Source of the DNA: Myxococcota bacterium
Lineage (GTDB): Bacteria > Myxococcota_A > Polyangia > Polyangiales > Polyangiaceae
Length of the DNA stretch: 39,970 nucleotides
Assembly: GCA_963169165.1 (NCBI GenBank)
Contig: CAUJFL010000245.1
Span: 1 to 39,970 of the forward strand
Direction: 5' to 3'
Shown: positions 28,301-36,041 of the stretch, one piece after another
Position numbering within the stretch: position 1 is the first letter of the stretch
Layout of the letters: each line of letters begins with the position of its first letter
The notes under the pieces: generated by a model
Databases searched by the model: none
The model's input: the letters and a program-made list of their open reading frames with translations, nothing else
Told to the model about the DNA's origin: nothing
Position numbers and translations under genes: made by a program

Positions 28301-31300
28301 CGGCGTGCGACGGCGAGAGCGTGAGCGCCTGGCGGTACGCGTCGAGCGCGCCTGAGAGATCGTCGAGGTGCTGCCGTCGCACGTCACCGAGCGCGACGAA
28401 GAGATCGAGCCGCTCCGCCTCTTCTTCTGCCGCGTCGAGCTGCAGCGTCAACGTCTCGGCGAGGTCGTGGTGGGAGCCAGCCTTGGCGTAGAGCCCCGCG
28501 AGCGCGACGAGCAGCGCCGGGTCGGGGCCGAACTCGTCGACCACCGTGCGGTACGCGAGCACCGCCTCGTTGGTGTCCTCGAGCTTCGCGCCGAGCGTCT
28601 CGGCGGTCTTCACGAGCAGCCGGCGCCGCTCGGGCTGGTCGTCGGTGGCCTGCTCGCGGGCGCGCAGCACCTGCACGAGCTCTTTCCAGGAGGAGTTGGC
28701 TTCGTGCAGCCGCTCGAGCGCCGCGAGCGCCTGGGCGTCGGCGGGATCGTCGGCGAGCCGGGCCTCCCACGCCGCGATGGCGGCCCCGCGATCGTTCTGC
28801 GCCGTCTCCGCGAGCTCGCCGAGGCGACCCCAGAGCTCACGGCGCTTGTCGGCGTCTGTCTCGAGCTTCACCTGCAGCTTCAGCGACGCGACCAGCTTCG
28901 CCGTGTCACCGGACGCGAGGTGCAGCCGCTCGAGCGCGCGGGCGGCGGGGAGCGCGAGCTCGGCGTCGTCGGGATCGAGCGCCACGACCCGCTCGAGCAC
29001 GCGCTCGGCGCTCGCACCGTCGGAGAGGAAGTCTTCGTAGATGCGCGCCACCTCGAGCAGCAGCTCGGCCTTGCGCGCCTTCGCCTCGGCCGCGTCGGCC
29101 GCGGAGGTCAGCACCTGCGCGACCCGCGAGTATTCGCCGAGCCTGCGGCCGATCTCGACGAGGCGCACGCGCGAGTCGTCGTCGTCGGGGGCGATCGGGA
29201 CCAGGGCGGCGAGCGCGTCCAGCGCGCCCGCGTCGTCGTGGAGGCGCTCGTCTCGGAGGGCCGCGGTGCGGCGCAGGAGCTCTCGGCGACGGTCGGCGTT
29301 CTCTGCGGACTCGAGCAGCACCGACAGCACGCGCACGAGGTCGCGCGAGTCATCGCGCGCCTCGTAACAGGCCTCGAGCACCTCGGCCGCGCGCGCGCGG
29401 AGCGCTGCGACCGACAGGATGCGCTCGACGAGCTCGCGCGCCTCGTCGTCCCTCGGGTCCGCGGCGAGCACCTCGCTCAGGTGGTTGAGCGCGCTCTCGG
29501 GCTGCTCGAGCGTCAGGTACAGCTGACCGAGGCGGAGCTTGAAGCCGTGCGCCTCCGACTCGATCGCGGCCTCGCGACGCCGCTCGAGCAACGCGGCGAG
29601 CTCGCGGGGGCGGTTCTCTGCCTGGTAGAGCGAGTCGAGCGAGCGCACCGCCTGCTCGTGCAGCGGGTCGATGCCCAGGATCCGCTCGTAGTACTGGATG
29701 GCCTTGGCGGTCTCCTGCGTGATCTCCTCGCAGACCAGCGCCACCTCGGCGAGCAGCTCGACGCGACGCGCGTCGTCGGGAGCGGCGGTCACGACCCGGT
29801 CGTAGAGCTCCTCGAGCGCCTGCCACTTCTCGGTCGAGGTCAGCACCTGCTTGACGCGGGCGAACGCACGCTCGTTGTCGGGTTGCTTGGCGAGCACCCG
29901 CTCGAGGTACGGCAGCGCGCCTTCGGGGTTGCCGAGGTGCTCGTCGAACACGGTCGCGGCGCGCTCTGACAGCTCGAGCTCGATGGGCTCGGGCAGCTCC
30001 TTCGTCAGCGCGACGGCGAGCGCCGCGCCCAGGTCCGCCGCGCGAGAGGTCACCTGCGCGAGATCGGCCGCGCGCTCCCACAGCCGCAGCTCCGCGGGGA
30101 ACTCGACGGTCGCGCGGAGCAGCGCGTCGAGCGCGGGCTTCGGCGCGGACAGCTTCTGCTCGTAGGCATCGGCGAGCCGCGAGAACAGCTCGAGGCGGCG
30201 CGCGGGCTCGGTCGTGCCGTCGAGCAACCTGGCGACGCTCTCGGCCTCCTTGCGGGCGTCACCGGAGCGCCCGTACTCGCGCGACAGCAGCTCGGTCGCG
30301 GCCACGCGCGTCACGTCGCGTTCGGCGACGCGCTCGAGCAGCGAAATCGCGCGCGGGTCTCCGGGGAGCAGGGCGAGCGCGGCCTCGATCGCCTTCAGCG
30401 CCCGAGGCGGTGAGTCGAGGGTCGAGACGTACTGCTCGGCGAGGTCCAGCTCGCGCTGAGCCCGATCATCGCCCGTGGCGAGGTCGCGCCTGCGCTCGAG
30501 CAGGCCCACGGCCTTGGCGGCGTCACCAGCGGCGAGGTGGAGGCGCGACAGCGCGGCGAGCGCCGCGACGTTGGCGGGCTGCGCGGCGACGACCTTCTCG
30601 TAGAGCTCGATCGCGCGCGCGCTCTCGCCGAACACCTCGTCCTCGAGCTCGGCCCACTCGGCGTGCAGCTGGGCCTGCTCGTCGCCCTCGGCCCGCGAGA
30701 CCTTCAAGCCGAAGAGCCAGCGGAGATCGTCGCGACGGTCCGCGCGCCGCAGCAGACCATCCAGCGTCGAGATCGTGGCCGAGTCGGACGGATCCTCCTC
30801 GATGAGCGCGCGGTACAGCACGACCGCGTCGTCGACCTTGCCCTGCTGGGTCAGCTTGAGCTGGGCGAGGCGCAGCTCGACCGCGCGGCGCGTCTCGCGC
30901 GGCATCGTGTCCTTCGCCTCGTCGAGGCGGCGCGAGAGGGCCGCGATCAGCGCGTCGTACGCGCCCGCTTCGCGCGCGGTCTCCTCGAAGAACTCGAGGC
31001 TCGAGGGCGCGTCGGGGGCCAGCCGGTACGCACGCTCGGCGAGCGCCATCGCGCCCGCGCGGTCGCCGAGGCGCTGCCCGGTGATCTGGGACATCCGGTG
31101 GAGCGTGGCGACCTGCTCGGCGGGCGTCGTCTCGGCGCCGAGCACGATCTCGAGGACCGGGACGAGGCGCCCCCAGCGCTCTTCTCGCTCGTAGATCGGC
31201 GCGAGCGCGCGCGCCGCGTCCGCGTCGTCGGGCTTGACGCTCAGCACCCGCTCGTACGCGCGAAACGCGCGATCGGGCGCCTGGAGCTTGTCTTCGAACA

Positions 31301-33563
31301 CGCGCGCGCTGCGCCAGGAGAGCGTGATCTTCTGGTCGAGGTCGGTGGCGCGATCGGCCGCGCTCGACAGGACCTCGGCGAGCGACTCCCAGTCGTTGCC
31401 GGGCGCGTAGAGCGCCTCGAGCGAGTCGAGATCTCCGGCGGACAGGTACGCGTCGCGCAGCGTGCGGAGCGCCTTCGGGTGCCCCGGCGACAGCTCGAGC
31501 ACGCGCTTCCAGGTCCGCGCGGCGCCCGCCGCGTCGCCCAGGCGCTCGGTGAAGAGCGCGCCGAGCTTCTGCAGCAGCGCGAGGCGCGCGGCGTCGTCGG
31601 ACGCGGCGTCGACGCGGCGCTCGAGGACCCACGCCGCGGTGTTCCAGTCCTTCTCGCGCTCGGCCTGCTTCTCGAGCGCGTCCATCGCGCCGGGGGCCGA
31701 CGGCTCGAGCGTGAGCGCCTCGCGGTACAGCCTCACCGCGTCCGCCCCGCGATCGAGCCGCTCGCCCGCGAGCTTCGCCATCTCGAGCAGCAGATCGACG
31801 CGCGCCTGCCCGGTCGCGGCGGGCAGCTCCTTCTCGGCCAGCGCGAACAGCTGGGGCCACGCGCGTCGCTTGCCGTAGAGCTCGCGCAGGCGGCCCTGCG
31901 CCTCGGCGTCGCTCGGCGCGACCTCGAGGAGCCGCTCGTACGAGTCGATCGCGTTCGCGACGTTGTTGAACTGGTCGAGCCAGCGCCCGCCGATCTCGCG
32001 GTACAGCTTGGCCTTCTCGGCCGGCTCGGTCAGCAGCTCGGCGAGCTTCTGCTGGTAGGTCACGAGGTCGCGCCAGCGAGACAGCGCCTCGTAGACGCGG
32101 ACGAGGTCGCGGATGGCCGCCTCGTCGTGATCGTCGAGGCCCACGATCTGCGTGAGCACCGTGACGAGCGCGGTGTCGCTCTTGATGTGCGCGCGGTACA
32201 CGGCCGCGATGTCGCGGAGCACCGCGAGGCGCGCGGGCTTGTCGTCCGCGGCCGTGCGCTCGAGCTCCTGGCGCAGCAGCTCGACGAGGGCGTTCCACGC
32301 CTCGGTCTGCGTGTAGAGGCGGCGCAGCGAGTCGCGCGCGTCGCGGTTCTGCGGATCCTGGCGCAGCACCGCCTTGTACTGCTCGATCGCGCGGCCGGCG
32401 TTCGCGTCGTCCTCGGCGAGCCGGGCGATCTCGGCCGCGAGCGCCGCGCGCTGAGGACCGTCGGGGAGCGCGCGCTGCGCGTCGGAGAGGATGTTCGAGA
32501 GGCGAGGCTTCTGGTCGCGAGCGCCGCACAGCTCGCGGAAGAACGTGAGCATCCCCTCGTGGGTCGGATCGAGCCTGCGCACGCGCTCGAACCACGGCTC
32601 GGCGCTGTCGGGCTTCTGCCGCATCCGCCAGTGGGTCATCGCGATCTGCACGATGGTGCCCAGCTCTTGGCCCGCCTTGACCGCGCCGCTCTGCAGCTGG
32701 TCCTCGTACAGCGCGACCAGGTGATCCCAGTCTTCTTTCTCCGAGAAATGCCGCGCGAGGAAGCTCATCGCCTCGTGGTGACCAGGCGAGAGATCGGCGA
32801 CGCGCTCGTAGGCCGTCGCGGCGCGCGCGCGATCGTTCATCCGCAGCGCGAACATGCGCCCGAGCCGCACGAGCGCGGCGATCCGCTCGTCGCGATCGCG
32901 CGCGTCGTCGGCGTAGCGGGACAGCACCGAGGCGGCGGCCTCCCACTCTTCTTGCCCGCGGTGGATCCGCTCGAGCAGCTCGGCGGCGCGGCGGTTGGTC
33001 GGATCGTGCCCGAGCGCCTGCTCGAGCATCGCGCACATCTGCTCGAGGGCCTTCTTCTTCTTGCCGCCGTAGCGCCAGGCTACCTCGGCCGCCGACAGCA
33101 AGAGCGAGCTCTTGAACGCGGGCTCCGTCGCGTCGTCGACCTCCTTCAGGTAGCGCTTGACCAGCTCCTTCGACTTCTCGCGCTTCGCGTTGATCCGCTC
33201 GAGCGCCTCGGAGGCGTTGGCGTCGCCCGGGCGCAGCTCGAGGAGCCGCTGGAAGGCGGCGACCGCGGCCTTGTCGTCGTGGGTCTCGTCGTCCTCGACG
33301 CGGGCGAGCTCTGCCTGGAGGCGCGCCTCGTCGTCGGTGCCCCTGGCCAGGGAGACCTCGAGCGCCAGCAGCTTCGCGACGGCGTCCCACTCGCGACGCT
33401 GCTCGTGCGCGCGGCGCGCCGACGACAGGAGCGCGGCGAGCTCGGCCGGGGGCAGCTCTCCACTCGGACTCCCCACCGCGTCCGTCAGCTCCGTCCACGC
33501 CCCCGCCTGCTCGGGGTCGTCCTGCAACTGACCAAGTGCCGTCCTGATCTTCTGAGCGCTCAT
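22371..33563 (-). CDS. Giant tetratricopeptide (TPR)-repeat protein, 3,730 residues
   Basis: Single uninterrupted 11.2-kb frame. It has no signal peptide or membrane helix, so it is likely cytoplasmic. After a ~60-residue start it consists of about 50 tandem units of 71-75 residues. Each unit opens with a W-x-x-L helix (DWDHLVALYEDQL, AWNALVELLRQEL, RWRDLVTYQQKL), then a helix rich in L-x-x-A, then A-x-x-A(Y/F)-x-R-x-L-x-L-x-P, and a closing A-L-x-x-L-x-x-L-Y. One unit equals two TPR hairpins. The last ~120 residues are canonical 34-residue TPRs (AIHQRLASAYLSDGDKARALTELDAAFKIDP). Rich in Glu, Asp, Arg, Ala and Leu. No enzyme domain was seen. Expected role is a long superhelical scaffold; partners unknown. 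Confidence 0.9.
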   Translation of the reverse strand: MSAQKIRTALGQLQDDPEQAGAWTELTDAVGSPSGELPPAELAALLSSARRAHEQRREWDAVAKLLALEVSLARGTDDEARLQAELARVEDDETHDDKAAVAAFQRLLELRPGDANASEALERINAKREKSKELVKRYLKEVDDATEPAFKSSLLLSAAEVAWRYGGKKKKALEQMCAMLEQALGHDPTNRRAAELLERIHRGQEEWEAAASVLSRYADDARDRDERIAALVRLGRMFALRMNDRARAATAYERVADLSPGHHEAMSFLARHFSEKEDWDHLVALYEDQLQSGAVKAGQELGTIVQIAMTHWRMRQKPDSAEPWFERVRRLDPTHEGMLTFFRELCGARDQKPRLSNILSDAQRALPDGPQRAALAAEIARLAEDDANAGRAIEQYKAVLRQDPQNRDARDSLRRLYTQTEAWNALVELLRQELERTAADDKPARLAVLRDIAAVYRAHIKSDTALVTVLTQIVGLDDHDEAAIRDLVRVYEALSRWRDLVTYQQKLAELLTEPAEKAKLYREIGGRWLDQFNNVANAIDSYERLLEVAPSDAEAQGRLRELYGKRRAWPQLFALAEKELPAATGQARVDLLLEMAKLAGERLDRGADAVRLYREALTLEPSAPGAMDALEKQAEREKDWNTAAWVLERRVDAASDDAARLALLQKLGALFTERLGDAAGAARTWKRVLELSPGHPKALRTLRDAYLSAGDLDSLEALYAPGNDWESLAEVLSSAADRATDLDQKITLSWRSARVFEDKLQAPDRAFRAYERVLSVKPDDADAARALAPIYEREERWGRLVPVLEIVLGAETTPAEQVATLHRMSQITGQRLGDRAGAMALAERAYRLAPDAPSSLEFFEETAREAGAYDALIAALSRRLDEAKDTMPRETRRAVELRLAQLKLTQQGKVDDAVVLYRALIEEDPSDSATISTLDGLLRRADRRDDLRWLFGLKVSRAEGDEQAQLHAEWAELEDEVFGESARAIELYEKVVAAQPANVAALAALSRLHLAAGDAAKAVGLLERRRDLATGDDRAQRELDLAEQYVSTLDSPPRALKAIEAALALLPGDPRAISLLERVAERDVTRVAATELLSREYGRSGDARKEAESVARLLDGTTEPARRLELFSRLADAYEQKLSAPKPALDALLRATVEFPAELRLWERAADLAQVTSRAADLGAALAVALTKELPEPIELELSERAATVFDEHLGNPEGALPYLERVLAKQPDNERAFARVKQVLTSTEKWQALEELYDRVVTAAPDDARRVELLAEVALVCEEITQETAKAIQYYERILGIDPLHEQAVRSLDSLYQAENRPRELAALLERRREAAIESEAHGFKLRLGQLYLTLEQPESALNHLSEVLAADPRDDEARELVERILSVAALRARAAEVLEACYEARDDSRDLVRVLSVLLESAENADRRRELLRRTAALRDERLHDDAGALDALAALVPIAPDDDDSRVRLVEIGRRLGEYSRVAQVLTSAADAAEAKARKAELLLEVARIYEDFLSDGASAERVLERVVALDPDDAELALPAARALERLHLASGDTAKLVASLKLQVKLETDADKRRELWGRLGELAETAQNDRGAAIAAWEARLADDPADAQALAALERLHEANSSWKELVQVLRAREQATDDQPERRRLLVKTAETLGAKLEDTNEAVLAYRTVVDEFGPDPALLVALAGLYAKAGSHHDLAETLTLQLDAAEEEAERLDLFVALGDVRRQHLDDLSGALDAYRQALTLSPSHAAARESLEALLQSADVRREVAETLHPLYEADGAFEKLLSVLAIEIECADTPSERLSLLEQAERTAEGQLGDRARAFGFALTGLKESAGEPVLAAWLERAEHLAAATGRYGELVTGLKAIVPEILDDELSVRVRVRLAEISRDQLGNLAEARDWYKEAVALRGDDAALLASLAAVYEQMGDLPALLETTRRRVDAAPDDAARRELYFKQATLTREVEGAPEAISVYEAILDLGLDPAALTALEELYTKESRWDDLAALYERQISEGVGDKAGLRVKLAAIAERQQGDVERAFDELLAALELDPSHDGAAAALEALMSAERAPEVRARAAELLEPVYLRRSEWRKVIDCVDARLAASQDPEERKGLFRRLIQLREESGDDAKAALEVAARLLSEDLADEAAWAECERLARVTGDSARLAQIYEGELAKVTADEAHTAKLSRRTAELRLAAEQPEAALVLFRRALAFEPESRELFDSVDALLARASDHVARVALYRATLDHRPDDSDRLKMLHVIAELEEGPLADPERAIETHKEALDVEDRDLTSLDALTRLYRATKRHQDLAAHYERRIESSGDGDEVAALRLALAKLLASELSDTSAAIDQLQTIVDALPWHREAIAELERLSSDPEHKARVVEILLPLYERSDDWRDLVRINERRLELAEGAGEKVAILREIAKLHETRGADKKAALAALRACLVLDPETDARAELDRLAAELSAWDELADTYEQAIAKAEDHVKRELLLALARLHDQRRDDPRAALGAYARLSALDESDPQPLEQMDLLAMMLSDWATIVRVLEKKIELATDDEARASLYRRIGESKRDMLDDADGAIAAYERAAELEPESAYTVDCLIELYESKGEPARLVELCRRRVELAGEDEGDLKYELSRRVAATLEAKLDRRKDAITALREALAARPADREVLGELDRLLRAEEQWPELLDNLRLQAASAETREDRVRLRKTMGDLYREKLDESAEALECYRQVLEDDPNENDTVAACFGIADARDDQRAAAVDVLEPVLRLTGRFKELVRILELKLRSQEDTVARAQTLRTLAITHELNLESPSDALDALLRALVETPDDETVHAEVERLSEALGNFSRYASALEERAAAVFDAVITRDLRTRLGRIAETRLSDDARAISAFRAALDDGGDAPELLLSLDRLYGRVGDDKGLAEILERRIGLDDDPDARADLYHRLGELQLSRFADPAAGVASLRAAIESRQAHVGAREALERLLDRESLFVEVSEILEQTYRALGDHARLAALLGRRIDRAPVAADRVKMRLDLARVLEEDAKDLAAAQGAIEAAMMDDPTDADVLAEIERVAPIHGGWASAATALSNAVARRELPRDTARDLLVRAGDWQRNKVGDRAAAEELYEKALARDPESLDIVRVLEDLRRSPGRDRALVDTLRLRAKLEADRDTKRALLREARSLADSPLADTALAEELLRQMLEDDDADLWALEELGRLRELAGDHADVVRLLLKRAELSQDPPEAARLRHDAAAAYRDKLGDKARAIKLYEELVEASAEDARAVSALAALYEEAAKWRELARLREREIEVATSAEQRSELRVQLARTQSERLSADSEAMDTLRAVLDEDAGHTAAVVLLSQLYEKAGKDDELAELLSRQIELAKERGDRDAELTFLVRLGEIYDTRLRDSARAIETYAGVLERDPSHVGALGALVRLHEARQNHDEAARALGKLLELAAGDEAVALALRLAETHAKRKDEAGERSALERALSLGESNTAVRDKLRALYERTGAWDVLAALLTRDAELTEVIEDKVRLLTRAAEIQRDKQKDAAKAAELLERATALAPDDRDLLLSLCDAYTGSGRGKDAVLTLEKIKESYGGKRSKELAAIHQRLASAYLSDGDKARALTELDAAFKIDPGSIGTLRDLGVLTIELGDLDRAQKAFRALLLQKLDASSPISKGEVFYYLGDICHRQGDKPKAIQMLERALENDAGLTQAKELLAQLKA

Positions 33564-33574
33564 TCATCAACCCC

Positions 33575-33649
33575 GTCCCCGCGAGGGGACCGAAGAACTG
33601 CGTTTCGAGAGGCGAAACGCGAGGGCGCGTCGTGCGGTCGCACGCGCGT
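33575..33649 (-). promoter_or_regulatory. Structured leader of the giant TPR gene (three hairpins)
   Basis: Three inverted repeats in 75 bp: GTCCCC-gcga-GGGGAC (33575-33590), GCGTTTCG-agagg-CGAAACGC (33600-33620) and GCGCG-t-CGTGC-ggtc-GCACG-CGCGT (33625-33649, one bulged T). The first ends 11 bases before the ATG, next to a GGGG that could be the ribosome site. They could act in the mRNA leader or as operator sites in the 201-bp divergent region. No clear -35/-10 pair was found. Confidence 0.4.
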
Positions 33650-33764
33650 CTGTGTGGCCGACGCCGCAACGTGCGACGGCGGGGGACGCATCGTAGGTAA
33701 CCGAACCGCTCCCCACAAGCGCTTCCCCAAGCGTTCTTCGGGGGCTATCCTGGGTGGCGATACG

Positions 33765-34205
33765 ATGCGCGCGAGACAGGCTATTTTTCTGGCGTTTCTG
33801 GCCCTCCTGGGCGCCTGTTACCCATCGGCGCAGAGCGAGGGGCCGAAGACGCCGGACGGCAAGACTTGCGCGACCCGGCTGGTCGGCGAGTGGCGGTTCA
33901 TCGGCTTCGTTCCCAACCCACCGATCCCCGACGACGTCAAGCAGTCGATCGAGCGCCTCCACGGCGGTCTCCGCGTGGGGTTCGACGGGCAGCGGACCTA
34001 CACGACAGGGCCCGGGATCTCGCAGGCGTCCCCGTATCAGGTGCAGCGCGACGACGGGCTCTCCTGTCAGCTGCTGTCGCCCGACGAGGGGGGCGCGATC
34101 TCCGAGACGTGGGTGCGCTTCCTCGACGCGAACCACCTCGAGCTGCTCGATCGTCGGCCCGCGAGCGCGGCACAAGGCACGGCGACGCTCGAGCGCACCC
34201 GCTGA
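33765..34205 (+). CDS. Small putative lipoprotein
   Basis: Predicted lipoprotein of 146 residues with signal MRARQAIFLAFLALLGAC (lipobox LGAC, Cys18). The mature part starts with a short linker, then LVGEWRFIGFVPNPPIPDDV, a helix VKQSIERLHGG, and strands RVGFDGQRTYTTGPG, PYQVQRDDGLSCQLL and ETWVRFLDANHLELLDRR. The opening VGEW and closing 'L-D-A-N-H-L-E-L-L' strand resemble small lipocalin-like/beta-barrel lipoproteins, but no family is certain. The start was set by the signal peptide; the longer frame upstream is antisense to the giant TPR gene. Divergent from that gene and convergent with the coiled-coil protein. Confidence 0.75.
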   Translation: MRARQAIFLAFLALLGACYPSAQSEGPKTPDGKTCATRLVGEWRFIGFVPNPPIPDDVKQSIERLHGGLRVGFDGQRTYTTGPGISQASPYQVQRDDGLSCQLLSPDEGGAISETWVRFLDANHLELLDRRPASAAQGTATLERTR

Positions 34206-35995
34206 GCGATGCGCGGGCCTAACGGCTGAAAGTACCGGCCGACCTGCTCGCGGTACTCTTCGGGGACCTCGCCGCGATCGATCCCTCCCGTCTCGGCCTT
34301 GCCGACCTCGCCGATCGCGCCGGTGCCGCGGGTGTTCGCGGTGTCGCCCTCCTTGCCGCCGGTGCGACCGATGGTGATGCCCGCGGTCGGCGCCTTGCCG
34401 TTGACCTTCGTCTGCGCTCGCGCGCGCAGCTCGTCGGCCTTCACGTCGGCCGACTTGCCGGTGTGGTCCGCCGTGCCCTTGTCGTCGGTGCCGCCGCGCG
34501 GGCTGCCTGGACCGCTCGCGTCGGACGAGCCGCTCGGCCCCGGTTGCCCAGGCGAGCCAGCGCCAGGCGCGCCAGGCGACGGCATCGGCATCGGCGCGCC
34601 GCCGAGCTGCTTCTGAGCGTCGCCGAGGCCGCGCTGCGCGTCGTCGAGGCGCTTCTGACGCTCGGCCTCTCCGTCCTTGTCGTCCTCGTTGGCCATGCGC
34701 CGGAGCTCTTCTTCGAGCGCCTTCTGACCCTCCGGGGTCGACAGCTCGCGCGCCATGTCCTCGAGGCGCGAGCGTGACGCCGGATCGAGCTCGTCGCCCT
34801 GCTCCTTCAGCTGCTTCTTCAGCTTCTCCGCGAGCTTCTTGCGCTCCTCGGGGGTCAGCTTCTTCAGCGCGTCGCCCATGCCCTTCGCGATCTTCTTCGC
34901 GTCGGCGTCGCTGCCGGGCGGGCGCATGAGCTCGTCGAGGTCTCGCTTCTGCTCGGGGGTCATCGCGCCCTCGAGGGCCTTCTGGAGCTCGCGCAGCTCT
35001 TCGGCGCGTGCGGCGCGCTTCTCGAGGAGCTCGCGCTGCTTGTCGAGCGCGCGGCCCACGTCGGCGGCGCCGCCCCTCTTCGCCGCCTCGGCTGCCTCCT
35101 TCAGGATCTGCTTGGCGCGCTCACGATCGGCCTTCTCGCGCGAATTTGCGAGCTTCTGCATCTCCTCGTCGAACTTCACGAGATCGCGGTCGGCCAGCGC
35201 CTTCGCGGCGTCACGGGTCAGCGGCTCGCGCGCCATGCGGCCGAGCGCGGCCTCGAGCCCCGCGCGCTTCTCGCCGTCGCCGAGGCTGAGGCGCTCCGCG
35301 TCGACGGCGTCCTGCAGCTTGCCGAGCTCGGCGAGCGCCTCTCGACGCTCGGCGCCCTCGCGGAGCTTCTCTCGGAGCGCGGCCGCGTCCTTCGCGATCT
35401 TGTCGAGGCGCTTCTTTTGTTCCTCGTCGCGCGCGTCCAGCTTCGCGAGCTCGGCCACCTTCTCGAGGCCCTTCACCTCGGCGAGCAGCACCTTGTCCGC
35501 GCCCGGCGCCTGCGCGGCGGCGACGCGCGGCGGCAACGGCATCCACGCGACGTAGCCAATCGCGAGCGCGGCGACGGGCGCGACAGCGTGCCACGGAGAC
35601 AGGACACGGACGCGCAGCCGCTCGGGCGCGGCCGACGACAGGGCGCGCTCGGCCTCTCGGGTGACGTGGGCGCGCACGTCGTCGGCGCCGACGCCGCCCG
35701 ACGCGACAGCGGTCGTGACGACCTCGGCCGTGCCGAGCCGCTGGTCGAGGAACAGCGCGACCTCCTCGTCGTCGAGGCGACGGCGGCGCGCGACCGCGAG
35801 GCCCACGACCGCGCCCGCCGCGCCCAGCCCGAGGGCGGCCCAGCGCTCTCGTCCCTTCCCGAGCCTCCAGCACGCGAGCGACGCCGCGACGCCGACCACG
35901 AGCCCCGCGGCGGCGAACGACAGCGCCGTGCGTGTCGAGAGGCGACGACGCAGGCGGGCCGCGTGCCCCGAGAACAACGTCGACAGATCGCTCAC
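34067..35995 (-). CDS. Membrane-anchored coiled-coil protein (DUF4175-like); 3' end doubtful
   Basis: Protein of 642 residues as read. Two membrane helices near the N-terminus (about 23-45 and 52-68), a periplasmic or cytoplasmic loop, and a third helix (about 131-150), then a long charged coiled coil (about 170-460) rich in Lys, Glu, Ala and Leu. A Pro/Gly/Ser linker with a PGAPGAGSPGQPGPSG run follows (about 480-500). The end EVPEEYREQVGRYFQ resembles the YRE-x(2)-x-RYF end of large membrane proteins found with MoxR/vWA clusters. The last ~50 residues run 139 bp antisense into the lipoprotein gene and look non-coding; an out-of-frame TAG at 34221-34219 is likely the real end (34219-35995). 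GTG start, GGGAG about 9 bases upstream. Confidence 0.75.
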   Translation of the reverse strand: MSDLSTLFSGHAARLRRRLSTRTALSFAAAGLVVGVAASLACWRLGKGRERWAALGLGAAGAVVGLAVARRRRLDDEEVALFLDQRLGTAEVVTTAVASGGVGADDVRAHVTREAERALSSAAPERLRVRVLSPWHAVAPVAALAIGYVAWMPLPPRVAAAQAPGADKVLLAEVKGLEKVAELAKLDARDEEQKKRLDKIAKDAAALREKLREGAERREALAELGKLQDAVDAERLSLGDGEKRAGLEAALGRMAREPLTRDAAKALADRDLVKFDEEMQKLANSREKADRERAKQILKEAAEAAKRGGAADVGRALDKQRELLEKRAARAEELRELQKALEGAMTPEQKRDLDELMRPPGSDADAKKIAKGMGDALKKLTPEERKKLAEKLKKQLKEQGDELDPASRSRLEDMARELSTPEGQKALEEELRRMANEDDKDGEAERQKRLDDAQRGLGDAQKQLGGAPMPMPSPGAPGAGSPGQPGPSGSSDASGPGSPRGGTDDKGTADHTGKSADVKADELRARAQTKVNGKAPTAGITIGRTGGKEGDTANTRGTGAIGEVGKAETGGIDRGEVPEEYREQVGRYFQPLGPRIAQRVRSSVAVPCAALAGRRSSSSRWFASRKRTHVSEIAPPSSGDSS

Positions 35996-36041
35996 GCCCG
36001 AAGACTCCCAGCGCCGCGCCCGACGCGCAAGCCCATGCGCG

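Noticed and set aside
30523-33669. 1,048-codon minus-strand frame overlapping the 5' third of the giant TPR gene
   Set aside because: Same strand, different frame, Arg/Gly/Ala-rich without features; the TPR frame is clearly coding.
30537-33764. Long plus-strand frame continuous with the small lipoprotein gene
   Set aside because: The part upstream of the signal peptide at 33765 is antisense to the TPR gene and low in complexity. Only the last 146 codons look like a gene.
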